The notes beneath the pieces were generated by a model. It worked only from the letters and a program-made list of their open reading frames with translations. It searched no databases and had not been told where the DNA came from. Below, piece after piece: positions 45,346 to 57,506 of a stretch of DNA of 64,000 bases (positions within the stretch are counted from its first letter, which is position 1; each line of letters starts with the position of its first letter). Source of the DNA: Haemonchus contortus (taxonomy: Eukaryota; Nematoda; Chromadorea; Rhabditida; Trichostrongylidae); assembly GCA_000469685.2 (NCBI GenBank), contig LS997566.1, positions 6,740,491-6,804,490 on the forward strand. Reading direction: 5' to 3'. Position numbers and translations under genes: made by a program.

Positions 45346-48300
45346 ATATAATGCCCTTCGTCAGTGAAATATGGGCTTACTTAGTCGTGAAAATCGACCT
45401 ATCATTTATCACAAGAAGCCTAATTTGCCTAGGTGAGTTGGACCCGAGGAGTGATTGCACCTTCTAGTAGCCGTAGGCGCCCATGGAATGCAAGTCAGCT
45501 CAGTAAGTGTATTCCATGCAAAGTGTAGTCGCTGAGCCATCATAAATTCCACATAAATTGAATGCCAGCGGTTCCTTCACGAACGAAATGAATAGGGGGA
45601 GCGCTACGAAGAAATGGCTTGGATCGATGCTAACTATTTGACAAATGATACCGGCCGAAGAACGAAAGGTACCCTATCTTTGGGTGATCGTGGCCCGCTA
45701 GTTTTTGGGCCAAGTTTGACGTAAACTAGAATAAAATAACAGACGATAAAAATAAACATGAAACAGTTGTAGTATTCAGCTAATACAATTCAGATGGTCG
45801 TCCGATGAGTATTGTTGAGTTGTCACCTCATTAGTGACGATGCCTATGAACAGGTTGAATTTGACGTATTTTATTAAAAATTCCGATAACAAAGCTCCTG
45901 CAGTCGTCACATATGTCCATTCCGCGGTTTGATAGTGAAAAGGTACAAGGGGCAATCTCATGGAAATGGTTCGCCTCATAGGTGAACCTTTGGCCCACAT
46001 GGATAGCACATGGGACACGGTCGGGTCAGAAAACAGCCTGAACAGGGCGAAATAAGGGCTCGAACACCGACATAGCCGAGGCAGCACCCCAAAGTGCCCG
46101 TGTTATGACGTCCTTGTTAAGGTTTCACCATTCTCAATGGAGCGCACATGTTGGAAATCCGAACTGCTTGTCATGACCCGAGGACAGTGGGAGACAGTTC
46201 ATGACGGTTTCAGCTTATCATTTCCAGCCCTATGCTCATTGATAAATCTAGCTGCCAACTAATCAGGAACAACTACCATGTCTTCTCCATCAAAGCATCA
46301 GAAAAGCAAAGAAGTCTGAGGCGAGACGTCCTTCTTGACGGCTCCATGTTATTTTGAGACATCCATGGAGAGACATTGACGAAGAAGGGTCAGGCTTAAA
46401 TGTCAGTCATTCATATGAAATAGACTTCGTGACAAGGGATCTTTATAATGTACTCTTCTAGAGAATTGAAAAAGCGTTCGAAAACTGACACTGTCCCAGT
46501 TCACAGAATCGAAAATGCAGTTTGGGAACCAGAGCCTTACAGTAAGCTCATGATGGAATAAGTTGCATTCTACGCACGCTTCCAGTCACCTGGTTGTACT
46601 ACACTTTTGTTTCTCTACCCCCTGCTCCGGACTAGGACTGGATAACACTTCGGCATGGAACGGGGGTGACAATTCCATCTATGTATAAGCCATAATTTAC
46701 AGCTGATATAATTGTAGAAAATTGAAGCAATACCGCACCCATTCTTCTTTTGTGTCGGAATAGGAAGCAACAGTCATAAGAAAAGAGAAGTTGGAGGCAG
46801 AAAACCGAGGGTAACCGATTCCCACTCCATCAATGGTTCTACAAACGTTTCTGTGGATTTGCATGGCAGCTCTGTACATATGGAGGAGGTCGGTTGTACT
46901 TGTAAACTACAAACCCTAATTCCCGTAAGCCAGTGGAATCCCCAACATGGCAACGAAGTTTGGCTAAATAACCGACAGCAATCTTAGAAGGTGATGCTGC
47001 TAGCAGAGAAGACCGAGAAAAAGTAATAAGAATGAGGAGATTTGATAAAAATAGGTAGCAACCTAATTAAAAGTGAAGGAATGAGTATCCGTTGCACTGG
47101 CCAGGCAGGGCCCCGAAGCAGCGTCGCTGTCAGAGAAAAAACACATTCAGGAATGCTACTGCATTAAAAAATGTCCTCATTCGGGGCGAGTACAACGGGA
47201 CATTTCCAAATGGGAAGGATTCTAATACAGATGGCTAGCCAGTCTGCATAAAACGACGGGACATCACAATGTCTGCGGCTGAAATTGCTACGTCAGTGGT
47301 CGACGCGATAGTGTTTGGCATTGAATGAAAGCCGACATTCCCATGAGAATTCTCCCGCTCTACATATCAGCAACATGCTGCTGTTGTTTTACTGATTCAC
47401 CCCCAGGATCGAACTCGCACTGACACTGGATCATCGTAACATCTCCCGAACCCCTCTTTCAGTGTAAAGGGTAAGATGATATAGTATTCATAAAGTTTGA
47501 TTCGCTCCAATTATGGAAGTCCCGCCCAGGCATGGCTAATGGGAGGAGAATTTGGGGAATTCCGCCCATAGGTCATATCTGAAGTTCAATGGAGTACAAT
47601 GGAAGATTGATAGATCTTCTCCTGCACTTCTTGGTCTTCAAGAACGTTTGGGGTGAAACTCTAGCTTCCATACGTTTCTACTTGGCGTCTACTGGGTGCA
47701 ATCGATCTATAACTAACCTTAGAGCTCCCAAAAATGGAAATACTCAGGTTTCCAGCTCACTTGAATGCAGGCCTTCAAATCTGCCGCTGACTGATCAGGA
47801 CCGTTGGCACAAGAGCCACTTGCTGTTTTGGAGTCTGCTTTAATTAGGCGGCTTACATCAAAGCGCCTCTGTGGCTCACTCTCCTATACGCTCTACGCAG
47901 AGAGTAGTTTGGCCACTCCCCTAGGGAATCGTGTACGACCCCTCATATTTGATATATGCGACCGTGATTTTATTTATAAAAAAAATTACTAACTCTAGCT
48001 CCCAAATCCGGAATACCCATAAAGTAAAGAGAAAGCATCGGTAACTGAGTAACTGAGTAGTGGAAAGGAGAGGTACTGAGGTAGCGTAGCATTTGCTTTA
48101 CGTCAAAGAACGGAGTTTTTCGCACTTGACCATTCTTCTCGTTACTATGCGACTCATAGCAAAACCAGTACCTGAATTGCGGTAAGAATTTGGGACCATG
48201 ATGGGTTTTCATTTCGTTTTTTAGGAGTCCATAGTGTTTGCCTGAAGTAGGTGAGTCAAAGTTCTGAGTAGGATGCCTGAGTCAGGGAAACGACATCATA

Positions 48301-49344
48301 AAAGGGACAAGCTGACAGAAGTCGAAAGAACATAAGAAGAAATTTCAGTGGACTTTTTCATGGCAACGTAAAAGTCGTAAGACTCCCGGATGACAAGAAT
48401 CGGGAAAAGCACAATCGGGCAAAGTCGATAGGGATTCAAGAGGAACGGGAAATGGCTATTTTTGTGGCGTCTTCAAGAGGCTGTGAAGCTGAGTAGGACC
48501 AGCGTCACAGTTTCACTTTGATGCTGAAGAGATCAACTCCAAGATAAGCATGCAATCGATGTTTCCAAAAAAATCAGAAAAAAAGTAGAAAAATGAAAAA
48601 TATAACAATATTGGAAGATTTTTCGAGACAGCGTGTAGAGTCAAGGCGGGGAACATTGGTGTAGCCCTTTGGACATTGATCTTGAAAATGCAACCGCTGT
48701 ATGAAAACGTCGAACGCGCATGCTAGGCTCTATTTTGGGATCCATAATTTATCCGTTTTGCCCTAGAGACGAGGGGTACGAAGAGCAGAAATCATAAAAT
48801 GCAAATTTGTGAACGAGCAGACGAGAAACAGTCAGTCCCGTGTCGTGTCCAACGACTGGGCAGGGTATCATGTTACTCAGTCTGGTGAAAAAAATGGTAG
48901 CACTAGGTCCAAGAAAAACTCGTACGAGGTCTCAAATTTCTCATCATCTGCAGGAAATCACGGCTAAGTCGCTGAAATGTCGAGTAGGTGCGACATTCTG
49001 GAGCAGCGACGAATGGGCTGTGGCATGAAATGAGGGGAAATAATGGGCTAGACAGAAATACCTATGCTCAATGGCTTAGCACAGCGGACATCAAATTAGT
49101 ATCCAGCCTTTTTTTGCTATCGATTGGGAACGAAAGAGTCCTACAATTCCAATATTGAGGACAATCTATAAGAAAAAGGCTGCAGATAATGTGATTGAAA
49201 CGATCGGCTTTGTTGTTTTTTTCAGCATGCGCCAGAAACTCAATTCTCATCGATAATCGTTAGGGCAATTGGCACAGATTCTAATCCCGAACAAGATTTT
49301 ATGCAAAATGGTCATAGAGGGGAAAGAAAAGAATGAAAGGGGTA
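45346..49344. other. No supported gene (45346-49344)
   Basis: Purine-rich plus strand. The AAAGGCAC-family end lies at 45945-46085; a B-box-like sequence (minus strand GAGTTCGATCCTGG near 47410) hints at another worn tRNA-derived repeat. Minus frame 46697-46879 and plus frames 47589-47843 and 48840-49028 are protein-like in short stretches but have no domain or splice partner. Confidence 0.4.
45945..46085 (+). repeat. Dispersed repeat, AAAGGCAC family end
   Basis: GGACACGGTCGGGTCAGAAA, ACAGCCTGAACAGGGCGAAA, TAAGGGCTCGAACA parallels the end of the copy at 22361-22500 (GAGGTCGGAAAACGGTCTGG, ATAGGGCACAATAAGGGC). Confidence 0.45.
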
Positions 49345-49605
49345 CGGACGCACTTTCATATACATGATCCGAGGATCGAATCCATGGTCGATATCCGCTC
49401 AATCAACGAAACCCTCTATCCCTTGTGGGTCGCCTAGTGTACTATAGATTCGTCTGGGGGGGGGGGATGAAAGCTCTGATTTACACTGTATAGAGACTGT
49501 CCACCGCAAGTCATCGTATAGGACAAACACCCTTTCAACTCAACTCGTTTCAGAATGTGGGGCGCATCGCAGAACGTTCTTGTTTGACGCCAAGAACCTT
49601 TTCGT
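49345..49605 (+). repeat. tRNA-derived SINE, forward copy
   Basis: Blocks: GAGGATCGAATCCATGGTCG (B box), ATATCCGCTCAATCAACG, a G run at 49457-49466 within the GTCTGGGAGG block, TCCACCGCAAGTCATCGTAT, TTTCAGAATGTGGGGCGCAT, TTTGACGCCAAGAACC at the end. Confidence 0.75.
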
Positions 49606-49912
49606 TCATCTGCCTTATTCAATTGTCTATGGTAAGCAACAGTGCCAAAACACCTGGCAAGCTGCCAGAGTTAATATTGGAATCTTCTTCTGGGTAAGAA
49701 AAGGCAAAAGGCGAAAAGTTCCTTCACAGGCAGACAGCCCCCAACCAAGTGGCATGGGGTTAGGGCTAGCGAGTTGGAGCAGTAATTAGGAAACGCAGTT
49801 CAAAAACTTTCTTTCTGGTCCTCTTTGAACCCAGGAATTGCAGAGATGAAATGATGTGCAAATGGTTCTGGTAGACAAATGGGGATGGTGGCTGAAGAGA
49901 GTGAGCTGAGTA

Positions 49913-50167
49913 ATGCACACGAAAACGACCGAACGGACCTCATTAATCATTGCGTGCATGTTTTGGCTGGCCCTTTCCCTAACTGGCCTCCCCATGTTTA
50001 CTGGCATTGTCGACGACTATAGCTACTCTGTTGATCGTTGCCCAGAGAGAATGGACCCGATAGAATACGCTCCAAGCTTTACATTATCCGACTTTTGGAA
50101 TCTTCTTCTAGGGCTCAGTTCACCAACGTCAACACTATGGCTAGCTCCAAATCCAAACTTATCATGA
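49913..50167 (+). pseudogene. Possible GPCR fragment (TM4-TM5-like)
   Basis: An 84-codon frame reads KTTERTSLIIACMFWLALSL, TGLPMFTGIVDDYSYSVDRC, PIEYAPSFTLSDFW. The order basic linker, hydrophobic segment with W and P, a Cys-containing loop, then a second segment starting SDFW is what TM4 to TM5 of a class A receptor looks like. No acceptor, no other helices and no continuation of TM5 were found, so if real it is a truncated relic. Chance similarity is possible. Confidence 0.25.
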
Positions 50168-50774
50168 TGAGCCGGAGAAAAGATCGGGTATTGAGTAATT
50201 ACAGGAAGAAGTAAGTAAACACACCTCCGACACTGCACTTCTGAACGTCTCCAACAGGAGCGTGGCGTATTCTAAGCGAAATGGTTAAAACCGAGAAGAA
50301 TGGTCCCAATTGTAGTCCATTTATGTTTTCCGAAAGCTGTAGGGAAATTGCGAATCGAACGTGAGCAGCAATAAGTCCTACTGCAAAGGCAACGAGTAAT
50401 CGCCCATTCAATTTAAGCAATTCAAAGGCTAGCACAGAAAAAAAAACGCTTGCGAACAAATGACGTGATTTTGAGGGCAGTGAAGGCAAAAGGCAAAAAG
50501 CAAACGCTGCCTCTCCCGTCTGATTCACCCTCGCTTCAACGATGACTTTTCTGGGCATTGGCCTTGGTGGCCTAGTGGGAGTGAATGCCGCGATTGGAAC
50601 CACTGCACTTTGGGAAGGACGCCTAATAGCGACTTAACACAGAAGCCATCTGGCTTGAGGACATCCCTTGAACTTTCTTTTCATACATATTGAATCGAAT
50701 GAAGGGTTTGTTGGCATTGGCCAGGCCTATTCGGGGATGTACCTGACTACTCGTGCTCAGCAGGGATCATTCGG

Positions 50775-51005
50775 GCGTTTGAAAGGCATTGTAGGGCATG
50801 CATCGGTTTGTGGAAGTCAGCCGACAAGAATGCTGCATTCATCCTCCCAAGCAAGTCTGTGCTTTCTACCTCCTAAACAATCCTATTACCAATTAGCCAA
50901 CCTTGGAAAAGTGGAAAATTTGGCTGGCCTGGTAACAACCAAGAATCAATCCCCTGACCGTGTGTGATACCGCGTATTTGGCGCGTTTGGCGCTGCACCA
51001 CCTTT
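50775..51005 (-). repeat. tRNA-derived SINE, degenerate copy
   Basis: Reverse copy: TTTGTGGAAGTCAGCCGACA, ATCCTCCCAAGCAAGTCTG, ATTACCAATTAGCCAACC, GAATCAATCCCCTGACCGTG, CGCTGCACCACC at the head. Confidence 0.55.
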
Positions 51006-51344
51006 GTCATTAAGGTACTATAGCCGAGACCCTTGAGGAGTGTACTTCCCATTTAAAGCACTCGAGCCTTACCTGTGCATATGGCAATGAACTCGATGGG
51101 ATGAGTAGGAAGTAGCTAAGACGGAATTCAGTCACCACATACAAAGGCTTCCCCACATTTGCCAAATGCTCAGAACACGCCCTCATAAATCTGACTGGAA
51201 CTCAAGTTAGAGAAGCATTCATGAAGAGGGCGACATTCGTAGAGTAGGGGTTCACAACATTTCTGATCAAGGGCTGAATGAAAAACAAGGCTCCGAAGAT
51301 TTTTCTACAGGATGGTTGGACTCTCATTCTGCTCTGTACTAAGC

Positions 51345-51881
51345 AAAGGACCTTCTAAGGAGGCGGGACTTTCCCTGATGGAGGGATCATCCACCAATTC
51401 TTCCCTGATTCTTTGCTCAGGCCTAGTATCCGAAAAAGTGGTGATAGATTACTTGAACGCGTCATCGTCACCAAAGACCATAGATTTTGGGCTAAATTCC
51501 ATTAGCCAAAGAAATGATGATAGATGACCCGATTATGTCTTCTACAGACGTCAACCCTGATCCGTACCATTCGTCCATCGTCATCAAGTCATCAGATTAG
51601 TCAATACGATTTCAGCTCGTGGCTCGAAATAATTTCCCTTTACAAAACCATAGCTTCTGATGTGCTGGAATCGTTGGCAAGAAAGGAAAGAATTTTTTTT
51701 GTAGGTCTTCTCAATTTGTGGTAACGAGACGGACTTGATTTACGCGAAGAAGCGTTGAATGTTCGCTTCAAGAGAGGCTCAGTACATGACAAATGGACAA
51801 TTTCAAGCAATCAATAAGGCCTACATATACCAGTAAGATACTGCAAAGGAATCAACGGAGTAAGAAGTTCAAACAATATAG
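51345..51881 (+). repeat. Direct repeat, copy 1 (~530 bp)
   Basis: Paired with 52254-52750, same orientation, with moderate divergence. Shared landmarks: GAAGCGTTGAATGTTCGCTT, CAAGAGAGGC, CAGTAAGATACT, GTGCTGGAATCGTTGGCAAG. Each copy has an internal duplication of a GGTGATAGATGACCCGA-type motif. The unit is unidentified: it could be the long terminal repeats of a very short element, or a tandem segmental duplication. Confidence 0.85.
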
Positions 51882-52253
51882 GACTCAATGGGCTTTTACG
51901 TCGTAATCTCAACCTTCCAAATTATTGTACTTTCAAAAAATCCATTGACAAGTTCATTTCACTTAGCTGAGTTTATTATAGGATCCTATTGTTTGCTTTA
52001 TTTCCTTTTTCCATGGTTGTGTTATTTTTCTCATTTCACATGTTTACCACATGTCCGTTAAATAAATAATAAAAATAAATAAAATGGAAAAGGTAATATC
52101 AAGTGACTATCCCATCAATGACTACTACTTTCTGTGACTCCTTTCTTAAATCCGTGTAATCCGAGAATCCCTAAAAACTCCGTTGAAAGTGTTTCTCTAC
52201 AATCCACTGAGTTTCCAGTGCTTATCCTACTGAAGTAGAGTTAATCGTAAGTC

Positions 52254-52750
52254 GAAGGGTCATCGAAGGAGGTGGTACTCATCCTGATGGAGGAATGGAT
52301 TCTTGGATCTACTGATTGCCCCCTGGTTCTGCGCTCAGGTATATTATCCGAGAAAAATGGTGATAGATGACCCGAACGGGTCGTCGTCACTAATGACCAT
52401 AGATTTAGGGCTCAGGTCTATCATCCAAGGAAAATGGTGATAAATGACCCGAGCCAATTCGATAGATTACCCTATACGAAAACTCTTCAGCTCGCAGTGG
52501 TCTCCCTTCCCAAAATCACAGCTCCGGACATGTTGGAATCGTTGTCAAGGGAGAAGGAAATTGTTCGTATGTTTCCTCAATTTATGGCAACATGACGGCC
52601 TTGATTTACGCCAGGAAGCGTTGAATGTTCGCTTCAAGAGAGGCCCAGTACGTAACGAATGACACTTCCATGCAATCAATGAGGCATACATACATATACC
52701 AGTAAGATACTACAAAGGAACCGCCGGTCTGAGAACTTCCAACAATGTAG
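52254..52750 (+). repeat. Direct repeat, copy 2 (~500 bp)
   Basis: Second copy of the 51345 unit, 372 bp beyond the end of the first. Internal repeats TTATCCGAGAAAAATGGTGA and ATCATCCAAGGAAAATGGTG are clearer here. No intact coding frame is shared by both copies. Confidence 0.85.
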
Positions 52751-54466
52751 AACGTCTTGGAAATGATAATATTAGATGCCTATTCTAATCGATGATTATT
52801 CTGTAAGCTGAGAATTACCCCAATCACCCTTAAAGGCATTCCTATTCAATCCCACACCTCTCCAGTGCCGCTATCATCTCCATGAAGGTAAACGTACCTA
52901 AATGGGAGTCCTATAAGCCTCACTAGTGGGATGGAGTCGCGAGTGTACCACTTCTTCCTTTTCATACCTGATTATGCTCATCGGGTCTCTTCATAGACAC
53001 GAAATGCGGAAAAGTTCAAGGAGCAGTGAAAGGGTGGGAACGGTGCCTTGTAGGTCTCTCGGGGAGGGAAGGAAGTGGGGGGGGGGGCAGTGAGGGAGGT
53101 AAGGATCATAATGTTGTCCAACGCTATGTTTGAACGCGCTTTGCTAGGAGGTCTGCTATTGGTGGTCTGGTGATGCCACCCAATCGAGCATCTCCCAGGT
53201 CAACTTGGCCTTCCATCCTCGCGCTCAACATTTTTCAAAAATGGAGTCGGTTGAGTCGTGGGGGGGAACCCTGTGCGAAAAATTCTGCACCGTTGTGCTT
53301 AGCCCTCTAGGACCATACTATAGACGCTCCCCGGTTGCGGACCGGACGGATGTTTGTTAATTGAATACGCGTGACCAGACATGCTCATCAATGCATAGCT
53401 ATTACTATACAGTTATGCCTGAGTAATTAATACCTATCAACAATCCATTGGGTGGCAGAAAGCAATGCATACGTCCCGGACCGTCAATATTCTCGACTGA
53501 CATCAGCTCATAGGAACAACTGCATTTCTCTAACATTGTCAGTGATAGTCATGTCCATCAAGTCTGGGTAGTACATTGCTGTTTGGAAAGCTCTCATGGG
53601 GATCTTGGCCCACATATCTATCATCTCACTCTCTAGTCATATTCTATTCTTTGAAAAAATATACTGCTCGGTATCGGTACATACCGTAATTGTACCGTAA
53701 TCACCAGGAATGGGGCACAACAGATCTGATTTGGCGCTTGACATAGAATGAATGACGGAGGATTTTTGAAAGGTTTTCTGGATACGTTCAAGGGACCTGA
53801 GAGAAAAGGCTAAGGATAAACAAAAATAAACAAATAAAAACAACCAACGAGAAATGGAAATAAAGTCAATAAACAATAAATAATAATAAGAGGAATCAGT
53901 CGAAACACGAGTATGCTGTTAGAGCTGAAGATGACGACAAGAATGCCCTCTATCGATTGAGGAGCACATGTTTCTCGGAACAAAAATAGCCAAAAAAGAT
54001 CCAAAAAGTCCGTCAAATGGGTGGTTTCTCTCAGGGAACGAATCAGCCACGATATCTCCCTGGTGCGATACCGGCAAGATAACCAGAATTCGGTGGGCCG
54101 GCTGTCTGATCAGCTGATTTCAAGAGTCATCTTTTTTGATAAACGAAAGACCGAACAAATAGGAAAGGTAAGGAGCGATTCGAGTAATAGCAGAAATAGC
54201 TGGTGACAGAAGTACCTCTCGTAAAAAGCGAATGGCCATTGACCCTTTATATACCCTCTTCAGTACAATGAAGTGCTAGCTATATACACGGGAATGGCAT
54301 TGAAAGTGCTGTAGCAGCTGACGTAACGGAAATATTAATGTCTGCGTCGACTTTAACGAAAAACCAGGTGTAATTACGAAGATTAAGCTGCAGACGTCAC
54401 AAGGCTGTCAACAAGTATACATAGTAGTAGCCGCGATGGGGTATTGACAGCATTATACGGAAAAGA

Positions 54467-54504
54467 TGGCTGACTGGGGCTGGCTGGATGGCTGGCTGGC
54501 TGGC
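54467..54504 (+). repeat. GGCT microsatellite
   Basis: GGCTGGCTGGATGGCTGGCT-type tract. Confidence 0.9.
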
Positions 54505-54590
54505 CGATGGCTAAAATGGCCGAGTCGGGATTCCACTCGGCTGCTGTCCGCTGTTGGATGCTGTTGTCCATGCGTCAGCTCCACACGAAC

Positions 54591-54633
54591 CACCACCACC
54601 ACCACACACACACACGCACCCACCCACCCACCC
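54591..54633 (+). repeat. CAC/CA/CCCA microsatellite
   Basis: Compound tract: CACCACCACC, then CACACACACA, then CCCACCCACCCA. Confidence 0.92.
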
Positions 54634-56175
54634 TTGCTTTCGCATGCAACTTAATCGATTCGATGCACTGGCTTCAATGGCTTGCGCACTTGCCATAGGC
54701 TATTCAGAGCAGAACAACCATCAACATACCCAATGCCATATTGGTGTAATTCGTATTGGGTGCAACAATTGGGTAGGAAAACTCCGAAAAAGTCTAGTGG
54801 TGCGGAAAGCTGGCTAGGGACTGCCTTGACAGACACGATATCTCAACGGAATTTGCTTAAGCTCACGGATTTGATGGTGTCCCCTTTTGGGCAAAATCTT
54901 GGGAGAGACTCAAAAAAGTAGCTACTCACAATCAGCAACGAGTCTCTAGGAATGCGCCATGTACCCGGCACTCATGTTTTTATGTAAGGTCTCAAAATAT
55001 TGAAGTGGTAGCGAAAATGACTTGAAGGGGTCAACTTGCACAAAGAGCAGGGTTTATACCTTATCCTTATCGAATGAGCTTAGAAGTAGTTGATAGCCTA
55101 GAAAAACGGTAGGCTCATAGTTGAATTTTCCACGGAAACGGGCAGTCTAGTACGGATTGGGTGACCCTGGAGAGACAGAATTATCCCCGCAAGCCATGAC
55201 AAGCTTACAACCTTATATGAGTTGGTCGATTATTCTCAATCACTGCCTTACCCTCCTTTGTCCCAATTCACTTCTTGCTGGAAATCATCGTTCTCGAGCA
55301 GGCTAAGGGGGAAGAGTAAAAAAAGATGGATCGAAATTGACAAGGGAAATCGACGCTCTCGTTAGGCATTGAATCAATCCAGACTCAACTGAACACTGGA
55401 AGCCTGCCAAGGAAGCTTCCACGTCTGGACAATGATAGAAACGCCCTCATTATCGGCCTCCCCAAGCAATTGAGGCATAGCCATTTTTCAAGCAGGCTTT
55501 TTCTATATGGCAACAGCAATTTTGAAGCGGTCACTCATTGCTGCGCTTTTCATTCAAAAAGGCTTTGGATGGGCTTGAGTGCCTATGGAGTTCTGAGAAA
55601 TCGCTATTGACTGAAAAGCCTCTCGAGCATTTTTCATGCTCGTCGTGCAAAATTAAATCGCGCACTTGCTAAGCGCCTGTCAGACTTATTCTCCATACAA
55701 AAAGAGGTTTCTATATATGAATTCACGAATATGCCACTGGAATTGGATAACTAGTAAGGCAGAAAATGCAATTCTCTTGGCTAAAAATTACTTTTCCCTC
55801 TGGTGAGTTAGAAACCTCCCACATCACTCAGATACTCGGCTGCTCACTTCTGGGCTGACCTGAGTCCGGATCGCGGGGCTCGCATATTGTGCCGCGCAAA
55901 AGAAGCAACTGATCCAAGTCCCCCGAGTTTGTCAAGCCTGGGACATTAGCGGTGCTTGGCTTTTGTAGCTCTTCCTGCTCACGACCTACCATGAGACCTA
56001 TTTTTATTCTTTCTTCTCCTTGTGGAACGTCAGCTTTGGAGGTCAAAATAGGAAAAGCTATCATTGCAGCTTCTAGAGAACACCGGTCCTTTTGTCCCTT
56101 CCTAATCTCACTTTGTACATTGACGGCGGGTGGTCTATTTGCTACTAGTTGTGGCGCACTTAGTGGAGTGTATGG

Positions 56176-56204
56176 AAATAAATAAATAAATAAATAAATA
56201 AATA
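56176..56204 (+). repeat. AAAT microsatellite
   Basis: Seven AAAT units. The sequence beyond it (read on the minus strand) weakly resembles what follows the ATTT tract at 58903. Confidence 0.95.
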
Positions 56205-56624
56205 GAGTGGTGGCAAAGCCATGGCCACCCACAGTCCACTCCATGCTCGCTCCAGTTAAATCTCGCACTGACTCACACTGACGCATTCATACGCATCTGG
56301 CTTATACAGTGACGTGAGCCCAGCTGAAAAGAACCCATTAGCTGGCATCTTTATGCTCCCTGACGTCCAGAAACCAAATGACTGGTAGAGAAGGCACCAA
56401 GGGGCCATTGGCACCATTAGAATTTAATCCTAACTCCAGGCGAGTGATAGCCATGAAGGCTGCTAAACTTCGCCTCAACAGGACGCAACAGTTTTCGAGT
56501 AAGTCAGTATGAAGTAAGAAAAATCCTTAGCGCCAACGTTGACAACATTTAACGGAATCCTTGACAACGACAAGGTAGGATCTAATTTTCAGCAGTTCCC
56601 CACTCCAACTGGCCGCACTGTTTT

Positions 56625-56870
56625 TCCGTTCAATTCAACTCCTATTCACAATCGGTTCAGCATTTGAGTGGGTAGATGGCCTGTACAGCGATCCAGCAAA
56701 TTCCGTAAGATCTACTTTTGAACGGACTTTCCTTTTTCAACCAACGGTTAGCTGTAGTTCATTCAAGTCAGAACAAGTGGAAGGTTTGGATATCCTGGTT
56801 GGGTCGATCCGCCCTTGACTCATAATTTTATCGTTCATTCACCCTGCACTATGGCGGCCAGGGTGGTGGT
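56625..56870 (-). repeat. Partial SINE or related subfamily
   Basis: TTCAATTCAACTCCTATTCA, CAATCGGTTCAGC, TAGATGGCCTGTACAGCGAT (tail side), TCCTGGTTGGGTCGATCCGC (head side). Shares its tail variant with 35445-35540. Confidence 0.4.
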
Positions 56871-57210
56871 GTGAACGCTAGGGAATAGGTCATTTAGAGC
56901 AAGGATGCTTCTAACAGAAAAAAAACAGTAGTGAAGATATCTGTACCAAAAATCTTTATTGAAGGTGTTCGATGCTTGCGCAGAATTTAAATGCCTACAG
57001 ATTTTATTACCATCCTAAAATAACTAGAGGAAGCTGTCCAGAACACATATCCTTTGTGTCTGGCATTAGAGAACGCGGGTAATTTATTATTTTTAATGGG
57101 ATGTGATTGACGGCTTAGCCCAGCAACAGCTCCTTTCTTCCAACAACAAGCTACCTCAACTCTACCCAGCTTCAGCCGTTCAAAGGAATTGTGAATTTAT
57201 AGTAAAAAAT

Positions 57211-57506
57211 TAAAGGATAAAGTCTTTTGGCGTTAATCAATCTCGTTTGAGGGATGCGCCCCCGTACTCGACTTCCATTCAGAATCGTAGTGGCGGAATA
57301 AGTGCGTATGTGGCCTATACAATGACTTGTGGTGGCCAGCCGATGTACAAATCATCGCTTTTATCCTCCCATACGAGTCTGGTACCAATTCACCGACCCC
57401 AGGGGATGGAAGGCTTGGTTGGCCTAGGCGGGCATCGATCCGGGATTCGAACCCATGACCGTGTGTGTAATATAGTGCGCCTCTTACCACTACACCACCT
57501 CCGCCC
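57211..57506 (-). repeat. tRNA-derived SINE, full reverse copy
   Basis: The most complete reverse copy: TAAAGGATAAAGTCTTTTGG, CGTTAATCAATC, GGGATGCGCCCCCGTACTCG, TTCCATTCAGAATCGTAGTG, CTTGTGGTGGCCAGCCGATG, TTGGCCTAGGCGGGCATCGA, GATTCGAACCC (B box complement), TACCACTACACCACCTCCGC (A-box head complement). Confidence 0.92.

Larger units (their letters stand above)
52751..56624. other. No supported gene (52751-56624)
   Basis: Repeat-rich. Holds a G run near 53080, a possible SINE scrap at 53155-53270 (CCAGGTCAACTTGGCCTTCC, GGAGTCGG), T-rich minus-strand frames at 53637-54016 that look membrane-like only because of composition, and microsatellites. The 152-codon minus frame at 55828-56286 runs through an ATTT microsatellite and is not supported. 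Confidence 0.4.

Noticed and set aside
46697..46879. 60-codon minus-strand frame with protein-like sequence (VGIGYPRFSASNFSFLMTVA)
   Set aside because: No acceptor, donor or domain; kept only as part of the geneless-stretch note.
50199..50603. 134-codon minus-strand frame with a QLSENINGLQL stretch resembling SRE-type chemoreceptors
   Set aside because: The resemblance is one short motif; no other helices or splice sites support it, and the 5' part overlaps a possible SINE head.
55828..56286. 152-codon minus-strand open frame
   Set aside because: It runs straight through an ATTT microsatellite (FIYLFIYLF) and has no recognisable domain.
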